Assembly: GCA_943331145.2 (NCBI GenBank)
Contig: CALQKL020000002.1
Span: 1-35,292, forward strand
DNA length: 35,292 nucleotides
Direction: 5' to 3'
Source: Chitinophaga pinensis
GTDB lineage: Bacteria; Bacteroidota; Bacteroidia; Chitinophagales; Chitinophagaceae
Below the pieces are notes generated by a model, which did not search any database, was not told the DNA's origin, and saw nothing but the letters and a program-made list of their open reading frames with translations. The position numbers and the translations under genes were made by a program. Below, in pieces: positions 8,248 to 16,513 of the stretch (positions are counted from its first letter, which is position 1; each line of letters begins with the position of its first letter).

Positions 8248-9039
8248 TTACCCAATGGTATAATACACACAAGTGGTTAAGAAATTTCTTAGATAAGGCA
8301 AATGGGTGATAAAGCCCGCTTGCTTACGTGGTTTTAAACCAAATTTGTATTTGTAAATGGGGTTGAATAGAAAATGGGTTTTGTTTTTTATGCTGTAGCC
8401 GCTTTTCTTTACGATGCGCTCAAAACGTTCAATTGAAATACCCGTTTCTTTTATTTCTACCAACTCTTCAATTTTACCTTTTGGTTCACCAAATAGTTTT
8501 AATAGGTTCTTATAGATGAACATTGGCAATAGATGATAGTAAGGCAAAACGCTGGAAATCTTTTTAAAACAAACTTGTTGATGCCCGCCAAATGGCATTT
8601 GCCATGGCGGAAATCCAAAGAAAATTTGTCCGCTTGGCGCCAATAGATTTTTTAAATGAGGTATAAAATTTTCTTGGTTGGGAACGTGCTCGATGGTGTC
8701 TTTTAAAATAATCAAATCGAAATGTTTGCTATATTTTTCTACAAAATCTGTGTCGTAAACATTCTTCTTAATAAAAATTGCTTTGCCTGAATTGACTTCA
8801 TTTTTGAAAATATCATTTGCAATGTCAATTCTAACTTCATCTAAATCCACACCCACACAATTACAACCCCTGTCAATAAAAGGTTTTAGCACACCGCCCT
8901 CTCCACAACCAATCTCAAGTACATTTAAGCCAGAAACAACTTTATACGTTTCATTAATAAATGCCAATACATAATTTTCTGAATTCTCAACTTGTTGACT
9001 GATTCTCAAATCACTATCAGTGTGGTGTTTTAATGCCAT
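8248..9039 (-). CDS. Class I SAM-dependent methyltransferase
   Basis: A 263-residue protein with a Rossmann methyltransferase core: motif I VLEIGCGEGGVL at residues 40-51, an acidic end of beta-2 in NCVGVDLDEVRID, and a motif IV-like LIILKDTIEHVPNQENFI, followed by LKNLLAPSGQIFFGFPPW. The pattern is of the Methyltransf_11/23 group, which act on small molecules, lipids or sugars. The C-terminal part (YHLLPMFIYKNLLKLFGEPKG) resembles methyltransferases from glycan clusters, but the gene is single and not linked to the polysaccharide operon. The substrate is unknown. Confidence 0.8.
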   Translation of the reverse strand: MALKHHTDSDLRISQQVENSENYVLAFINETYKVVSGLNVLEIGCGEGGVLKPFIDRGCNCVGVDLDEVRIDIANDIFKNEVNSGKAIFIKKNVYDTDFVEKYSKHFDLIILKDTIEHVPNQENFIPHLKNLLAPSGQIFFGFPPWQMPFGGHQQVCFKKISSVLPYYHLLPMFIYKNLLKLFGEPKGKIEELVEIKETGISIERFERIVKKSGYSIKNKTHFLFNPIYKYKFGLKPRKQAGFITHLPYLRNFLTTCVYYTIG

Positions 9040-9169
9040 TTGAAATTTTTTTTTGCGTAAAAATAGAAAATTTAATCTTTAAATAGTTAAGGCAAAAAAA
9101 ATTGCATACACATCTACTTAAAAACCACGAATTATTAATGCTTATTTAATTCGAATGAAACAACTTGCT

Positions 9170-9177
9170 TACTTTTG
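9170..9177 (+). promoter_or_regulatory. TAnnTTTG -7 box upstream of cdsA
   Basis: TACTTTTG is an exact match to the Bacteroidota -7 element. It ends 10 bases before the TTG start at 9188, so the predicted leader would be only a few bases. No good -33 element is visible. Confidence 0.5.
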
Positions 9178-9187
9178 AAAAAAAACT

Positions 9188-9886
9188 TTGTCTCTAAATA
9201 TTCAAACTTTCAAAACGCGTTCCTTAACAGCCATTATTTTTGTAATGGTCATGTTTGCTGGTTTATTTGTTCATGTATATTTATTTCTTGGGCTGTTTAC
9301 ATTAATTATGTTTGGCTGTTTATTTGAATTCAGCAAAATTGTAAAACTCATTCATCCCAAAAAATACTTCTTGTACCTTCCTATTGCATTTTTTTACATC
9401 ATCATCCCCATAATTTTAATGTTGGATTTGGGTACCAATGGAATAGAAGCCAATACAAATTATTCACCATTATTGCCATGTGCCATTTTGTTTTCAATTT
9501 GGATAAATGATACGTCTGCATATTTGGTAGGCTCGTTTATTGGAAAAACACCTTTTTCAAAAATATCACCCAAAAAAACCTGGGAAGGTACTATTGGCGG
9601 AGGTTTGTTATGTATTTTAATCATTGCTTTATTAGGGAAATTCATTCCTTTAGCACAAAAAATAGATTTTCAACACTGGATAGCGATCGCCACATTGTGT
9701 GCCGTGTTTGGTACCATTGGCGATTTGATTGAAAGTAAATTGAAACGAAAGGCAAACATAAAAGACAGTGGAAATTTTATGCCAGGACATGGTGGTTTTT
9801 TAGATCGATTTGATTCATTATTAATTGCAACGCCGTTTGTTTGGGGATATATTCATTTTTTTATAAAACAACTTATACCAAATTGA
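9188..9886 (+). CDS. cdsA: Phosphatidate cytidylyltransferase
   Basis: A 232-residue polytopic inner-membrane enzyme that makes CDP-diacylglycerol from phosphatidic acid and CTP, the branch point of phospholipid synthesis. The CDP-alcohol-forming signature is intact at residues 183-209: SKLKRKANIKDSG, then PGHGG, then LDRFD. The TTG start is chosen because it keeps the family N-terminal motif (FKTRSLTAIIF); an in-frame TGA lies at 9176-9178 and the next ATG (9244) would remove that motif. It is shorter than the E. coli enzyme (about 285 residues), with fewer membrane segments at the N-terminus. psd follows on the same strand, so the two genes supply consecutive parts of phosphatidylethanolamine synthesis. 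Confidence 0.93.
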   Translation: MSLNIQTFKTRSLTAIIFVMVMFAGLFVHVYLFLGLFTLIMFGCLFEFSKIVKLIHPKKYFLYLPIAFFYIIIPIILMLDLGTNGIEANTNYSPLLPCAILFSIWINDTSAYLVGSFIGKTPFSKISPKKTWEGTIGGGLLCILIIALLGKFIPLAQKIDFQHWIAIATLCAVFGTIGDLIESKLKRKANIKDSGNFMPGHGGFLDRFDSLLIATPFVWGYIHFFIKQLIPN

Positions 9887-9993
9887 GTTATAAACTATTC
9901 AAAAATTTTCTAGTATAATGCCGATTTAATAGCTGTTTGGAACAATTTTATTGGACCATTACAGATATTCATTCGGTATAAACGCTGATTCAT

Positions 9994-10001
9994 TACATTT
10001 G
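9994..10001 (+). promoter_or_regulatory. TAnnTTTG -7 box upstream of psd
   Basis: TACATTTG is an exact match to the -7 element, 17 bases before the psd ATG. The 132-base gap after cdsA therefore probably carries a separate psd promoter with a short leader. Confidence 0.5.
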
Positions 10002-10018
10002 CAGCTAAATTTTTTATT

Positions 10019-10675
10019 ATGACCATACATCGCGAAGGGTATAGAACAATTTTGGTAGTAGGTGCTTTACTTGTTTTGATTAATGTTGTAGCATTTAAAT
10101 TTTTATGTGCTGAATACTGCTGGATTTCAATGTCACTTTTAGCAATTTCATTGATATTTTGGTTATTTATCGTTTCTTTTTTCAGAATTCCCAACCGTAA
10201 ACTAACCATTGATGAAAGTGCAGTGGTTTCGCCTTGTGACGGAAAAGTAGTAGTAATGGAAGAAGTATTTGATGAAGAATATTTTAAAGCAAAAGTGTTG
10301 CAAGTTTCTATTTTTATGAGTCCTGCAAATGTGCACGTAAACAGAAATCCAATTAGCGGCGAAGTGTTGTATAATCAATATCATAAAGGAAAATACCTTG
10401 TAGCTTGGAATCCCAAATCATCTACAGAAAATGAGCGCCATTCTGTTGTTTTAAAAAAAGGAGAGCAATCAATACTGGTAAAACAAATTGCTGGTGCAGT
10501 GGCTAAAAGAATTGTAAACTATTTAAAAGTAGGAGAGCAAGTAACCCAATCTCAAGAGTTGGGATTTATCAAATTTGGTAGTCGTGTAGATTTGCTTTTG
10601 CCTATAGGTACCAAACTCAATGTAAGTTTAAACCAGGTTGTTCAAGGGGGCGTAACAATCATTGCAACTTTATAA
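10019..10675 (+). CDS. psd: Phosphatidylserine decarboxylase proenzyme, short (PSD-A) type
   Basis: A 218-residue protein that converts phosphatidylserine to phosphatidylethanolamine. Two N-terminal membrane segments (residues about 10-30 and 35-54) are followed by VSPCDGKVVVMEE, the hallmark SIFMSPANVHVNRNPISGE and the self-cleavage site KFGSRVDLLLP. Cleavage between Gly187 and Ser188 would give a small alpha chain with an N-terminal pyruvoyl group, the cofactor. Length is typical of the short archaeal/Bacteroidota-type enzymes. It follows cdsA; pssA is not in the window. Confidence 0.95.
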   Translation: MTIHREGYRTILVVGALLVLINVVAFKFLCAEYCWISMSLLAISLIFWLFIVSFFRIPNRKLTIDESAVVSPCDGKVVVMEEVFDEEYFKAKVLQVSIFMSPANVHVNRNPISGEVLYNQYHKGKYLVAWNPKSSTENERHSVVLKKGEQSILVKQIAGAVAKRIVNYLKVGEQVTQSQELGFIKFGSRVDLLLPIGTKLNVSLNQVVQGGVTIIATL

Positions 10676-10743
10676 ATTTTAACAGCGATTTCTTTGTATT
10701 TTTTAAGTTTAATGGCTACTTTTAGATTCTTAAATTTTAAATC

Positions 10744-10914
10744 ATGAAAAAATTATTTTTATTGGCTACAGCTGCTATGTTAGTAAGTGCTGTATCATTT
10801 GCCGCTCCAACTCAAGACAAAAAGAAAAAATGTGCAAAAGGTAAAACTTGTTGCAAAAAGTCTAAATCTTGCGATAAAGACAAAGAAGAAAAAACCGCAG
10901 AGATTAAAAACTAA
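10744..10914 (+). CDS. Small secreted Lys/Cys-rich protein, 56 residues, function unknown
   Basis: An ORF with ATG at 10744 and TAA at 10912-10914. The first ~20 residues form a clear signal peptide (MKKLFLLATAAMLVSAVSFA, cleavage likely after the Ala at 20 or 21). The mature part is about 35 residues, very rich in Lys (also Asp and Glu), with four Cys in a symmetric C-x5-CC-x5-C pattern (C30, C36, C37, C43). A strong intrinsic terminator begins 4 bases after the stop, and an imperfect -7 box (TACTTTTA, 10717-10724) lies 20 bases before the start, so this looks like a complete single transcription unit. I recognise no family. Metal or disulfide chemistry in the periplasm is possible but unproved. 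Confidence 0.75.
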   Translation: MKKLFLLATAAMLVSAVSFAAPTQDKKKKCAKGKTCCKKSKSCDKDKEEKTAEIKN

Positions 10915-10918
10915 TTTA

Positions 10919-10957
10919 AAAAGTAAGGGTTGAAGATTTTCAACCCTTACTTTTTTA
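10919..10957. terminator. Strong, probably bidirectional intrinsic terminator
   Basis: A perfect 12-bp stem (10923-10934 with 10939-10950), loop GATT, flanked by A4 on the left and T6 on the right so the stem can extend. It separates the small Lys/Cys-rich gene (plus) from the convergent yjjG-like gene, whose stop lies 9 bases away, and should terminate both. Confidence 0.92.
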
Positions 10958-10965
10958 TATCATCC

Positions 10966-11664
10966 TCAAAATATGTGTTCCAACTGATTAAGATGCGTTA
11001 CCACATAGGTTGGATTTAATGTGGATTCTTCATTAATGTGATTTACAAAAATGGTATCCATCCCCGCATTAATTCCTCCTTTAATATCTGCAGATTGATT
11101 ATCCCCAATCATTATAGATTCCGAAACGCTTGCATTGGCTTTATTAAGTGCGTATTCAAATATTTCTTTTTCCGGCTTCATGCTGTTGCTTGCTTCTGAA
11201 GTAATCATGTGCGTAAAATAATGATCTATATTACTGTTTTGAATTTTACTCCATTGCGTTTTTTCAAATCCATTTGTGATTAAATGCATGGTGTATTCTT
11301 TTGCCTTTAGGTACTGTAAAATTTCTACCGTGTGCGGAAACAATTCATTTTTTGTAGGTAATATTTCTAAAAACCTTGCGCTTAATGCTTTTGAAAGCAC
11401 TTCATCTCCAATTTTAAATTCAAGTAAGGTACGCCACATTCTGCGCCATTTTAACTCTTCGGCATTAATAAATCCATTTTGATAGCGTTCCCATAAAATC
11501 TTGTTGTGGTGCAAATATTTAGCATAAAACATATCGAATTCGCCATCGATTTTTTTATGCAATTCAAACTCCTCAAAAATATCTGTTAGTGACATTTTTG
11601 CGTTGGTATCAAAATCCCACAACGTGTGATCTAAATCAAAAAAAAGATGATTGTACTTGCGCAT
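10966..11664 (-). CDS. yjjG: HAD-family phosphatase, YjjG-type nucleotidase
   Basis: A 232-residue HAD hydrolase with all four motifs: FFDLDHTLWD (nucleophile D10 and D12), LITNGFEKTQ (motif II Thr), Lys in MKPEKEIFEYAL (motif III) and MIGDNQSADIKGG (motif IV). The DLDHTLWDFDTN opening and the helical cap match the YjjG subgroup. E. coli YjjG is a 5'-nucleotidase acting on non-canonical pyrimidine nucleotides, so a house-cleaning role is likely. Soluble and cytoplasmic. HAD substrate ranges overlap, so the exact substrate is uncertain. Confidence 0.85.
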   Translation of the reverse strand: MRKYNHLFFDLDHTLWDFDTNAKMSLTDIFEEFELHKKIDGEFDMFYAKYLHHNKILWERYQNGFINAEELKWRRMWRTLLEFKIGDEVLSKALSARFLEILPTKNELFPHTVEILQYLKAKEYTMHLITNGFEKTQWSKIQNSNIDHYFTHMITSEASNSMKPEKEIFEYALNKANASVSESIMIGDNQSADIKGGINAGMDTIFVNHINEESTLNPTYVVTHLNQLEHIF

Positions 11665-11745
11665 GAACTTATTTAAAGTGTGGAAAATGAATAATATCTT
11701 TACCTTTTGTGAAGATAAGTATTAATCAATTATTGAAAAAAGCCA

Positions 11746-12444
11746 ATGAATATAATTATAACAGGAGGAAGCAGGGGAATGGGAAAAGCGATGGCATTTG
11801 AATTTGCCGCCACCTCATCACATATTATTTTGTGTGCCAGAAATGTAGAACATTTACAGAAAACAAAAGCAGAAATTGTAGATAAATTTCCCGCTTGCAC
11901 AATTGATGTTTTTGCAGCAGACCTCTCTATAAAAACGGAGGTTGAAAGCTTTGCTGATTTCTGTTTAAATAAATTTACGCCTGATATTTTGATAAATAAC
12001 GCGGGCATATATACGCCAGGAAATACAATGGATGCTAGCGAAGAAGATTTTAATAAAATGATGAACCTAAATTTCTTTAGTGCTTATTATTTAACGAAGA
12101 AATTACTGCCTTCAATGATTGCTCAAAAGCGTGGACATATTTTCAACATTTGTTCTATTGCTGCACTTCGAGCTTATGATGGCGGTGGAATATATAGTAT
12201 AAGCAAATTCGCACTCAACGGGTTTAGTCAAAATTTAAGACATGAAATGAAACCACATGGCATTAAGGTTACAACCGTTTATCCAGGAGCTGTGTTTACC
12301 GATTCTTGGGGAGATTTTGATAATAGTAACAATAGAATCATGGATGCTACAGACATTTCAAAAATGGTTTTTGCAGCATCTAGATTATCGCCACAAGCTG
12401 TAGTTGAAGAAATCACCATTCGTCCTCAATTGGGTGATTTATGA
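11746..12444 (+). CDS. Short-chain dehydrogenase/reductase (SDR)
   Basis: A 232-residue classical SDR. The cofactor-binding glycine motif is TGGSRGMG (residues 6-13), NNAG is at 84-87, the catalytic Ser is in CSIAA (S137), and Tyr150/Lys154 lie in YSISK. The protein would be a cytoplasmic NAD(P)-dependent oxidoreductase. Arg10 in the glycine motif favours NADP(H). The substrate cannot be read from sequence. It is the only plus-strand gene between 10966 and 23883, and its end is just 4 bases from the convergent response regulator gene. Confidence 0.9.
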   Translation: MNIIITGGSRGMGKAMAFEFAATSSHIILCARNVEHLQKTKAEIVDKFPACTIDVFAADLSIKTEVESFADFCLNKFTPDILINNAGIYTPGNTMDASEEDFNKMMNLNFFSAYYLTKKLLPSMIAQKRGHIFNICSIAALRAYDGGGIYSISKFALNGFSQNLRHEMKPHGIKVTTVYPGAVFTDSWGDFDNSNNRIMDATDISKMVFAASRLSPQAVVEEITIRPQLGDL

Positions 12445-12448
12445 TGGG

Positions 12449-13156
12449 TTAATGCGTAGAAAATTTATATCCCATACCTCTAATGGATAAAAAGTATTTT
12501 GGATTCCTTTGGTCTTTTTCGAAATATTTTCTAAAGTTCAAAATGAAATTATCAATGGTTCTTGTAGTAGGAAATACATTATAACCCCAAACAGCTTGTA
12601 ATATTTTTTCACGGGTTACTACTTCGTTTTTATGGTCAATCAACAATTTCAACAGCATCGCTTCTTTTTTGGTCAGATGAATTTCTTGTCCAACGGAATT
12701 AGTTGCCAATAAGCCATTAAAGTCGATTTTGTTTTTACCAAAAGCATATAATTCCGGAACATTTGTTTTTAAAGAAAGTTGATCGTTTTTCTTGATTAAT
12801 TTTTCTACCCTTAGCAAAAGCTCTTCTAAATTAAAAGGCTTATTAAGATAATCATCAGCGCCCATTTTTAAACCCAACACTCGATCAGCACTGCTGTTTT
12901 TAGCACTTAATATTAAAATCGGAATTGGATTTTTTTGAAGCCGGACAGATTCACAAACTGAAATGCCATCCAACTCAGGAAGCATTACATCCAACACCAT
13001 TAAATCAAAATGTTCTTGTGATAATATTTTTAAAGCTTCCAAACCATCAGCACATGTAGTTACTTCATATCCTTCCAATTCAAGATTTAGCTTTAAAGCT
13101 TCTTGAAGATTTTCTTCATCCTCTACAAGTAAAATGGAATGTTTTTTTAGTGACAT
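12449..13156 (-). CDS. OmpR/PhoB-family response regulator
   Basis: A 235-residue two-domain regulator. The receiver domain has the acidic pocket (VEDEE), phospho-acceptor Asp56 in LMVLDVMLPELDG, Ser84 in ILSAK and Lys106 in YLNKPF. The C-terminal winged-helix DNA-binding domain ends in TTRTIDNFILNFRKYFE and FLSIRGMGYKF. It is the last gene of its operon, 3 bases after the histidine kinase stop, so it is almost certainly the cognate partner. Targets are unknown. Confidence 0.95.
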   Translation of the reverse strand: MSLKKHSILLVEDEENLQEALKLNLELEGYEVTTCADGLEALKILSQEHFDLMVLDVMLPELDGISVCESVRLQKNPIPILILSAKNSSADRVLGLKMGADDYLNKPFNLEELLLRVEKLIKKNDQLSLKTNVPELYAFGKNKIDFNGLLATNSVGQEIHLTKKEAMLLKLLIDHKNEVVTREKILQAVWGYNVFPTTRTIDNFILNFRKYFEKDQRNPKYFLSIRGMGYKFSTH

Positions 13157-13159
13157 ATT

Positions 13160-14137
13160 TTAAGCAACTGTTTTCAATTGTACAACAAATTTTGCTCCAT
13201 TCGGTTCATTATCTGTTATAAATATTTTACCCTTATGTGCCTTTATAATTCGATGTACCAAATACAAACCCAATCCAGTACCTTTTGCTTTTTGCGTGGC
13301 TTCGGTACCAATGCGATAAAATTTTTCAAATACTTTCTTTTTATCCCCATCTTCAATACCAGCACCATAATCTGCAAATGTAATGTTACATTGATTTTGT
13401 TGATTTTCTATTTTGATCTCTATAGGTTGATCCTTTGGCGAATATTTAATGGCGTTATCGATTAAATTATTGAATGTCATTTGCAATAAAAATGCATCTC
13501 CCATTACATGCAAAGAACCATAATCGAAAAACTGAATTTCACGATTGGGAAAACGATTTTTAAAATCCGAAACGACCGATTCTAATACATCCTTAACATC
13601 TAATCTTTCTGGTGTGTATTGATGCGCGCCCGCTTCCATTTGAGAAGAAAGCAACAGATTATTACAAAGTGCATTCATTCTATTAGACTCTTGAATGGTG
13701 TTGCTGATAATCTTATGCTGCTGCACTTCATCAAGCTGGCGCTTTTGAATTGTCTCTAAATTTAATTTGGTAATGGCTATTGGTGTTTTTAATTCGTGTG
13801 TAATAGCAACCATAAAATTTTGTTGCTGTCTGCTAATGATGAGTTGCTTATTAACTGCGCGAAATAAAAATATTGCTCCAGCAGAAATTAATAGAAAAAA
13901 TATGGAACCTTCACCAAGATATTGCGCTGTCTTTCTTTTTTGTTCTTCTTCTATTTGCGAAATTTTTATGGCATAAGTGGCATCTTGTTTGCTAATTTCA
14001 TTTCTTTTAAAATTAGCCATTGAAATATTTTGTCTGCTTAATGCGATATACCACCATATCAACGCAGAAAAAATATACAGCAACAGAAACCAATAAATAA
14101 AAAATATCAATTTTATTTTTTTTGATTTCTTAAACAT
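13160..14137 (-). CDS. Membrane-bound sensor histidine kinase
   Basis: A 325-residue kinase with two TM segments (residues about 9-32 and 79-94) framing a short extracytoplasmic region of about 45 residues with no recognisable sensor fold. The HisKA domain has the phospho-acceptor His114 in FMVAITHELKTPIAITKLNL. The ATPase domain has the N box NNLIDNAIKYSPKD, G1 DYGAGIEDGD, F box FEKFYRIG and G2 GTGLGLYLV. No HAMP or PAS domain is evident. It is co-transcribed with the response regulator. The small sensor region suggests that it reads membrane state or a partner protein. Confidence 0.94.
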   Translation of the reverse strand: MFKKSKKIKLIFFIYWFLLLYIFSALIWWYIALSRQNISMANFKRNEISKQDATYAIKISQIEEEQKRKTAQYLGEGSIFFLLISAGAIFLFRAVNKQLIISRQQQNFMVAITHELKTPIAITKLNLETIQKRQLDEVQQHKIISNTIQESNRMNALCNNLLLSSQMEAGAHQYTPERLDVKDVLESVVSDFKNRFPNREIQFFDYGSLHVMGDAFLLQMTFNNLIDNAIKYSPKDQPIEIKIENQQNQCNITFADYGAGIEDGDKKKVFEKFYRIGTEATQKAKGTGLGLYLVHRIIKAHKGKIFITDNEPNGAKFVVQLKTVA

Positions 14138-14165
14138 GAATTGAATATTGAAAAATGGTTTTGAA

Positions 14166-15044
14166 TTAATTGCGCTTATCCAAACCCCAACTTAATTTAC
14201 TGCGTAAGGTTTGTAAAAAATTATTTTCATTAAGGCGAACCAAATTGATGTCGAAGGTTTCTTTTTTTACAGCAAGCTGTACTTCTTTGCTTACGATTTC
14301 TTTTCTACTATCAAGTGTAACTAAAAAATCATCGGTTCTCCCTTCTAATTCAAAAGAAATGATATTATCGTCTGGTACAACTATTGGGCGAATATTTAAA
14401 TTATGCGGTGCTACTGGTGTAATTACAAAACTATTGCTTTCAGGAAAAACCACTGGACCACCACAGCTTAAAGAATAACCCGTAGAACCAGTTGGTGTGG
14501 CTACGATAATACCATCAGCCCAATAGGTGTTTAAAAATTCACCGTTTAAGTAGGTATGAATTTTTATCATGGGTGATGTATCTCTTTTGTGAATTGAAAA
14601 TTCATTCAATGCATAAGGGGTTTCTCCAAATAATGGTACATTGGCATCAAGGTGGATTAGGGTTCTTTTGTCGAGTACATATTTTCTTTCGGCAATGGCA
14701 TCAATTACACCTTGAATTTCATCTCTGCCAATGTTAGCCAAAAACCCCAATCGGCCATAATTAATGCCTAATACAGGAATACCAGAATCGCGCACCATGG
14801 TTACGGTGTCCAACATGGTACCATCTCCGCCTAAACTAAGTACGCAATCAATACTGCTATCCAAATCTTCAAAAGCATTGAATGTTGAATATTGATTGTT
14901 TAAATCAACAGATGAATAAAACTGATTGAAAAAATCTTGAAAAAATACAGGTTCGACACCATTTTTAATGAGCTCTTCAAACAACTTATGTATGTCTTTA
15001 AGTTGGTCATTTTCTACCCCGCGACTATATATGGCAATTTTCAT
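14166..15044 (-). CDS. nadK: NAD kinase
   Basis: A 292-residue cytoplasmic enzyme that phosphorylates NAD to NADP. The GGDGT motif is at residues 72-76 (CVLSLGGDGTMLDTV), followed by GINYGRLGFLAN and the conserved ADGIIVATPTGSTGYSLSCG. Length is normal for the family. In Bacteroidota nadK is often next to a CBS-domain gene and outer-membrane biogenesis genes; here the CBS gene and a POTRA/barrel protein lie directly upstream in the same run (17-base gap to the latter), which partly keeps that arrangement. Confidence 0.96.
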   Translation of the reverse strand: MKIAIYSRGVENDQLKDIHKLFEELIKNGVEPVFFQDFFNQFYSSVDLNNQYSTFNAFEDLDSSIDCVLSLGGDGTMLDTVTMVRDSGIPVLGINYGRLGFLANIGRDEIQGVIDAIAERKYVLDKRTLIHLDANVPLFGETPYALNEFSIHKRDTSPMIKIHTYLNGEFLNTYWADGIIVATPTGSTGYSLSCGGPVVFPESNSFVITPVAPHNLNIRPIVVPDDNIISFELEGRTDDFLVTLDSRKEIVSKEVQLAVKKETFDINLVRLNENNFLQTLRSKLSWGLDKRN

Positions 15045-15061
15045 TTTTTTAAATAAGTGAT

Positions 15062-16513
15062 TTATAAAATACTTCTTAAATGTAAAAATAACCCCTTTTC
15101 GTGTAATTGATTCATACTAAACTCAGCACTTAATCTGAAATCGTACAATGTTAAAAAATCTAACCCTGCTCCGGTTGTGTATAAAAGTCGATCATTTAAC
15201 ATACCACTACCATTTGGCTTGTTGTACGCAAATCCTGTATTCAAATAAGTTTTGGCATAAAATGAAAAAGGCAAATAAGGAACTTGTTTGATTTTAAAAG
15301 GCATCTTGATTTTAAACGCAACTATTTTTTTACTTAAATTATATTTTGCCAATGCCGTTACCGCACCATCAATCACATAATATTCCAAACCATTTAAATA
15401 ATATTCGCCAAATCCAAAAGCACGTTGGTTTATAAATGGCTGGGTAAAGGGTAATTTTATTTTTGAAAAAAGTTGAACATTCATATAAAAATGATGTGGC
15501 AATGTATAATACTTCCGCCATGCCAAATCCAACTGAAACATATTTATCCCACCTGTTAATCCAAACCCACGTTTTGCCAAAGAAACATTTAATGCTTTAC
15601 CTTTCAAAGGATAATTGATGTTATCCAATTTTAAAAATTGATAGCTGTATATAAAATCCATAAATCCAACACTAGACTTCTTTGAATTGAAATATTTGGA
15701 ATTATATGCTGTTGAAATTATACTGTCATTTACATCAATAAAACTGTACTGGATTTTATAGGTTTGTTTTTTATAAAATCCTTTCCGCACACTATAGGCA
15801 GCAGCTGCGCTAAATGATGTTCTTTCAAAATTCTTTGATTTGTATAAAAGCGATTTATGATTATACGTTGTTTTATAATCTATTTCTTTATTTTGAACAT
15901 AAGCCATTGCTATTGAAAAACCTTCTGTAAGTTTTTTATTGCTATATGGTGCCGTATAAGAAACAGCAATATTTCTGGCATAGCCGGTTAACAAATAAAT
16001 ATTCAATTGGTCGCCTCTGCCACTCAAATTAAAATCACCATATTTTAAACCATAAGTTACCCGGTTAAGTTCATGGTTATGTGTTGTCCACCAATCATTA
16101 AAATTTCTATCTGTAAGTTTTAAATAGGGTGTTGGATAAATGTACCATCTTTCCAAAACTTCAATTAGAATATCTACATCATCATTGTTTACCATAACCG
16201 GCGTAACGGTTACAATGGAAAATAAATTTGTATTGTAAATGAGTTCTTGTGATGTAATAATTTTTTTAAGCAAATGCGCGGCTTTTATTTGATGCCCCAT
16301 TTTTAATTGCATTTCGCGTAAAATGATATAATCTTTCGTTTTTTTATTTCCAGTAATTTTTATCGAATGAATGTTTAAGATGCGAAACGTATCGATATGC
16401 ATTGATTCGAAGTATGCAGAATCAAATATTAAATTATTATGTTTGGGTTGGGCATTAATATGTTGTAAGAAAAAAAAGGAAATGATAAAAAATGTGTAGG
16501 TTATTTTTTTCAT
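15062..16513 (-). CDS. Outer-membrane beta-barrel protein with one POTRA domain (BamA/TamA-like)
   Basis: A 483-residue exported protein (signal peptide ending near QHINAQ). Residues about 45-125 form one POTRA-like domain (ILNIHSIKITGNKKTKDYII at its start). The rest has the alternating pattern of an outer-membrane barrel (for example YGDFNLSGRGDQLNIYLLTG and GGINMFQLDLAWRKYYTLPH). BamA has five POTRA domains and TamA three, so this is a small Omp85-superfamily member. Its start overlaps the CBS gene stop by 4 bases (ATGA at 16510-16513 on the minus strand), which implies translational coupling. It may insert or export specific outer-membrane proteins or lipids. The exact role is unknown. 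Confidence 0.78.
   Translation of the reverse strand: MKKITYTFFIISFFFLQHINAQPKHNNLIFDSAYFESMHIDTFRILNIHSIKITGNKKTKDYIILREMQLKMGHQIKAAHLLKKIITSQELIYNTNLFSIVTVTPVMVNNDDVDILIEVLERWYIYPTPYLKLTDRNFNDWWTTHNHELNRVTYGLKYGDFNLSGRGDQLNIYLLTGYARNIAVSYTAPYSNKKLTEGFSIAMAYVQNKEIDYKTTYNHKSLLYKSKNFERTSFSAAAAYSVRKGFYKKQTYKIQYSFIDVNDSIISTAYNSKYFNSKKSSVGFMDFIYSYQFLKLDNINYPLKGKALNVSLAKRGFGLTGGINMFQLDLAWRKYYTLPHHFYMNVQLFSKIKLPFTQPFINQRAFGFGEYYLNGLEYYVIDGAVTALAKYNLSKKIVAFKIKMPFKIKQVPYLPFSFYAKTYLNTGFAYNKPNGSGMLNDRLLYTTGAGLDFLTLYDFRLSAEFSMNQLHEKGLFLHLRSIL

Noticed and set aside
9910..10209. Minus-strand 99-codon ORF over the psd start
   Set aside because: It lies antisense to the well-supported psd gene, with no recognisable motif.
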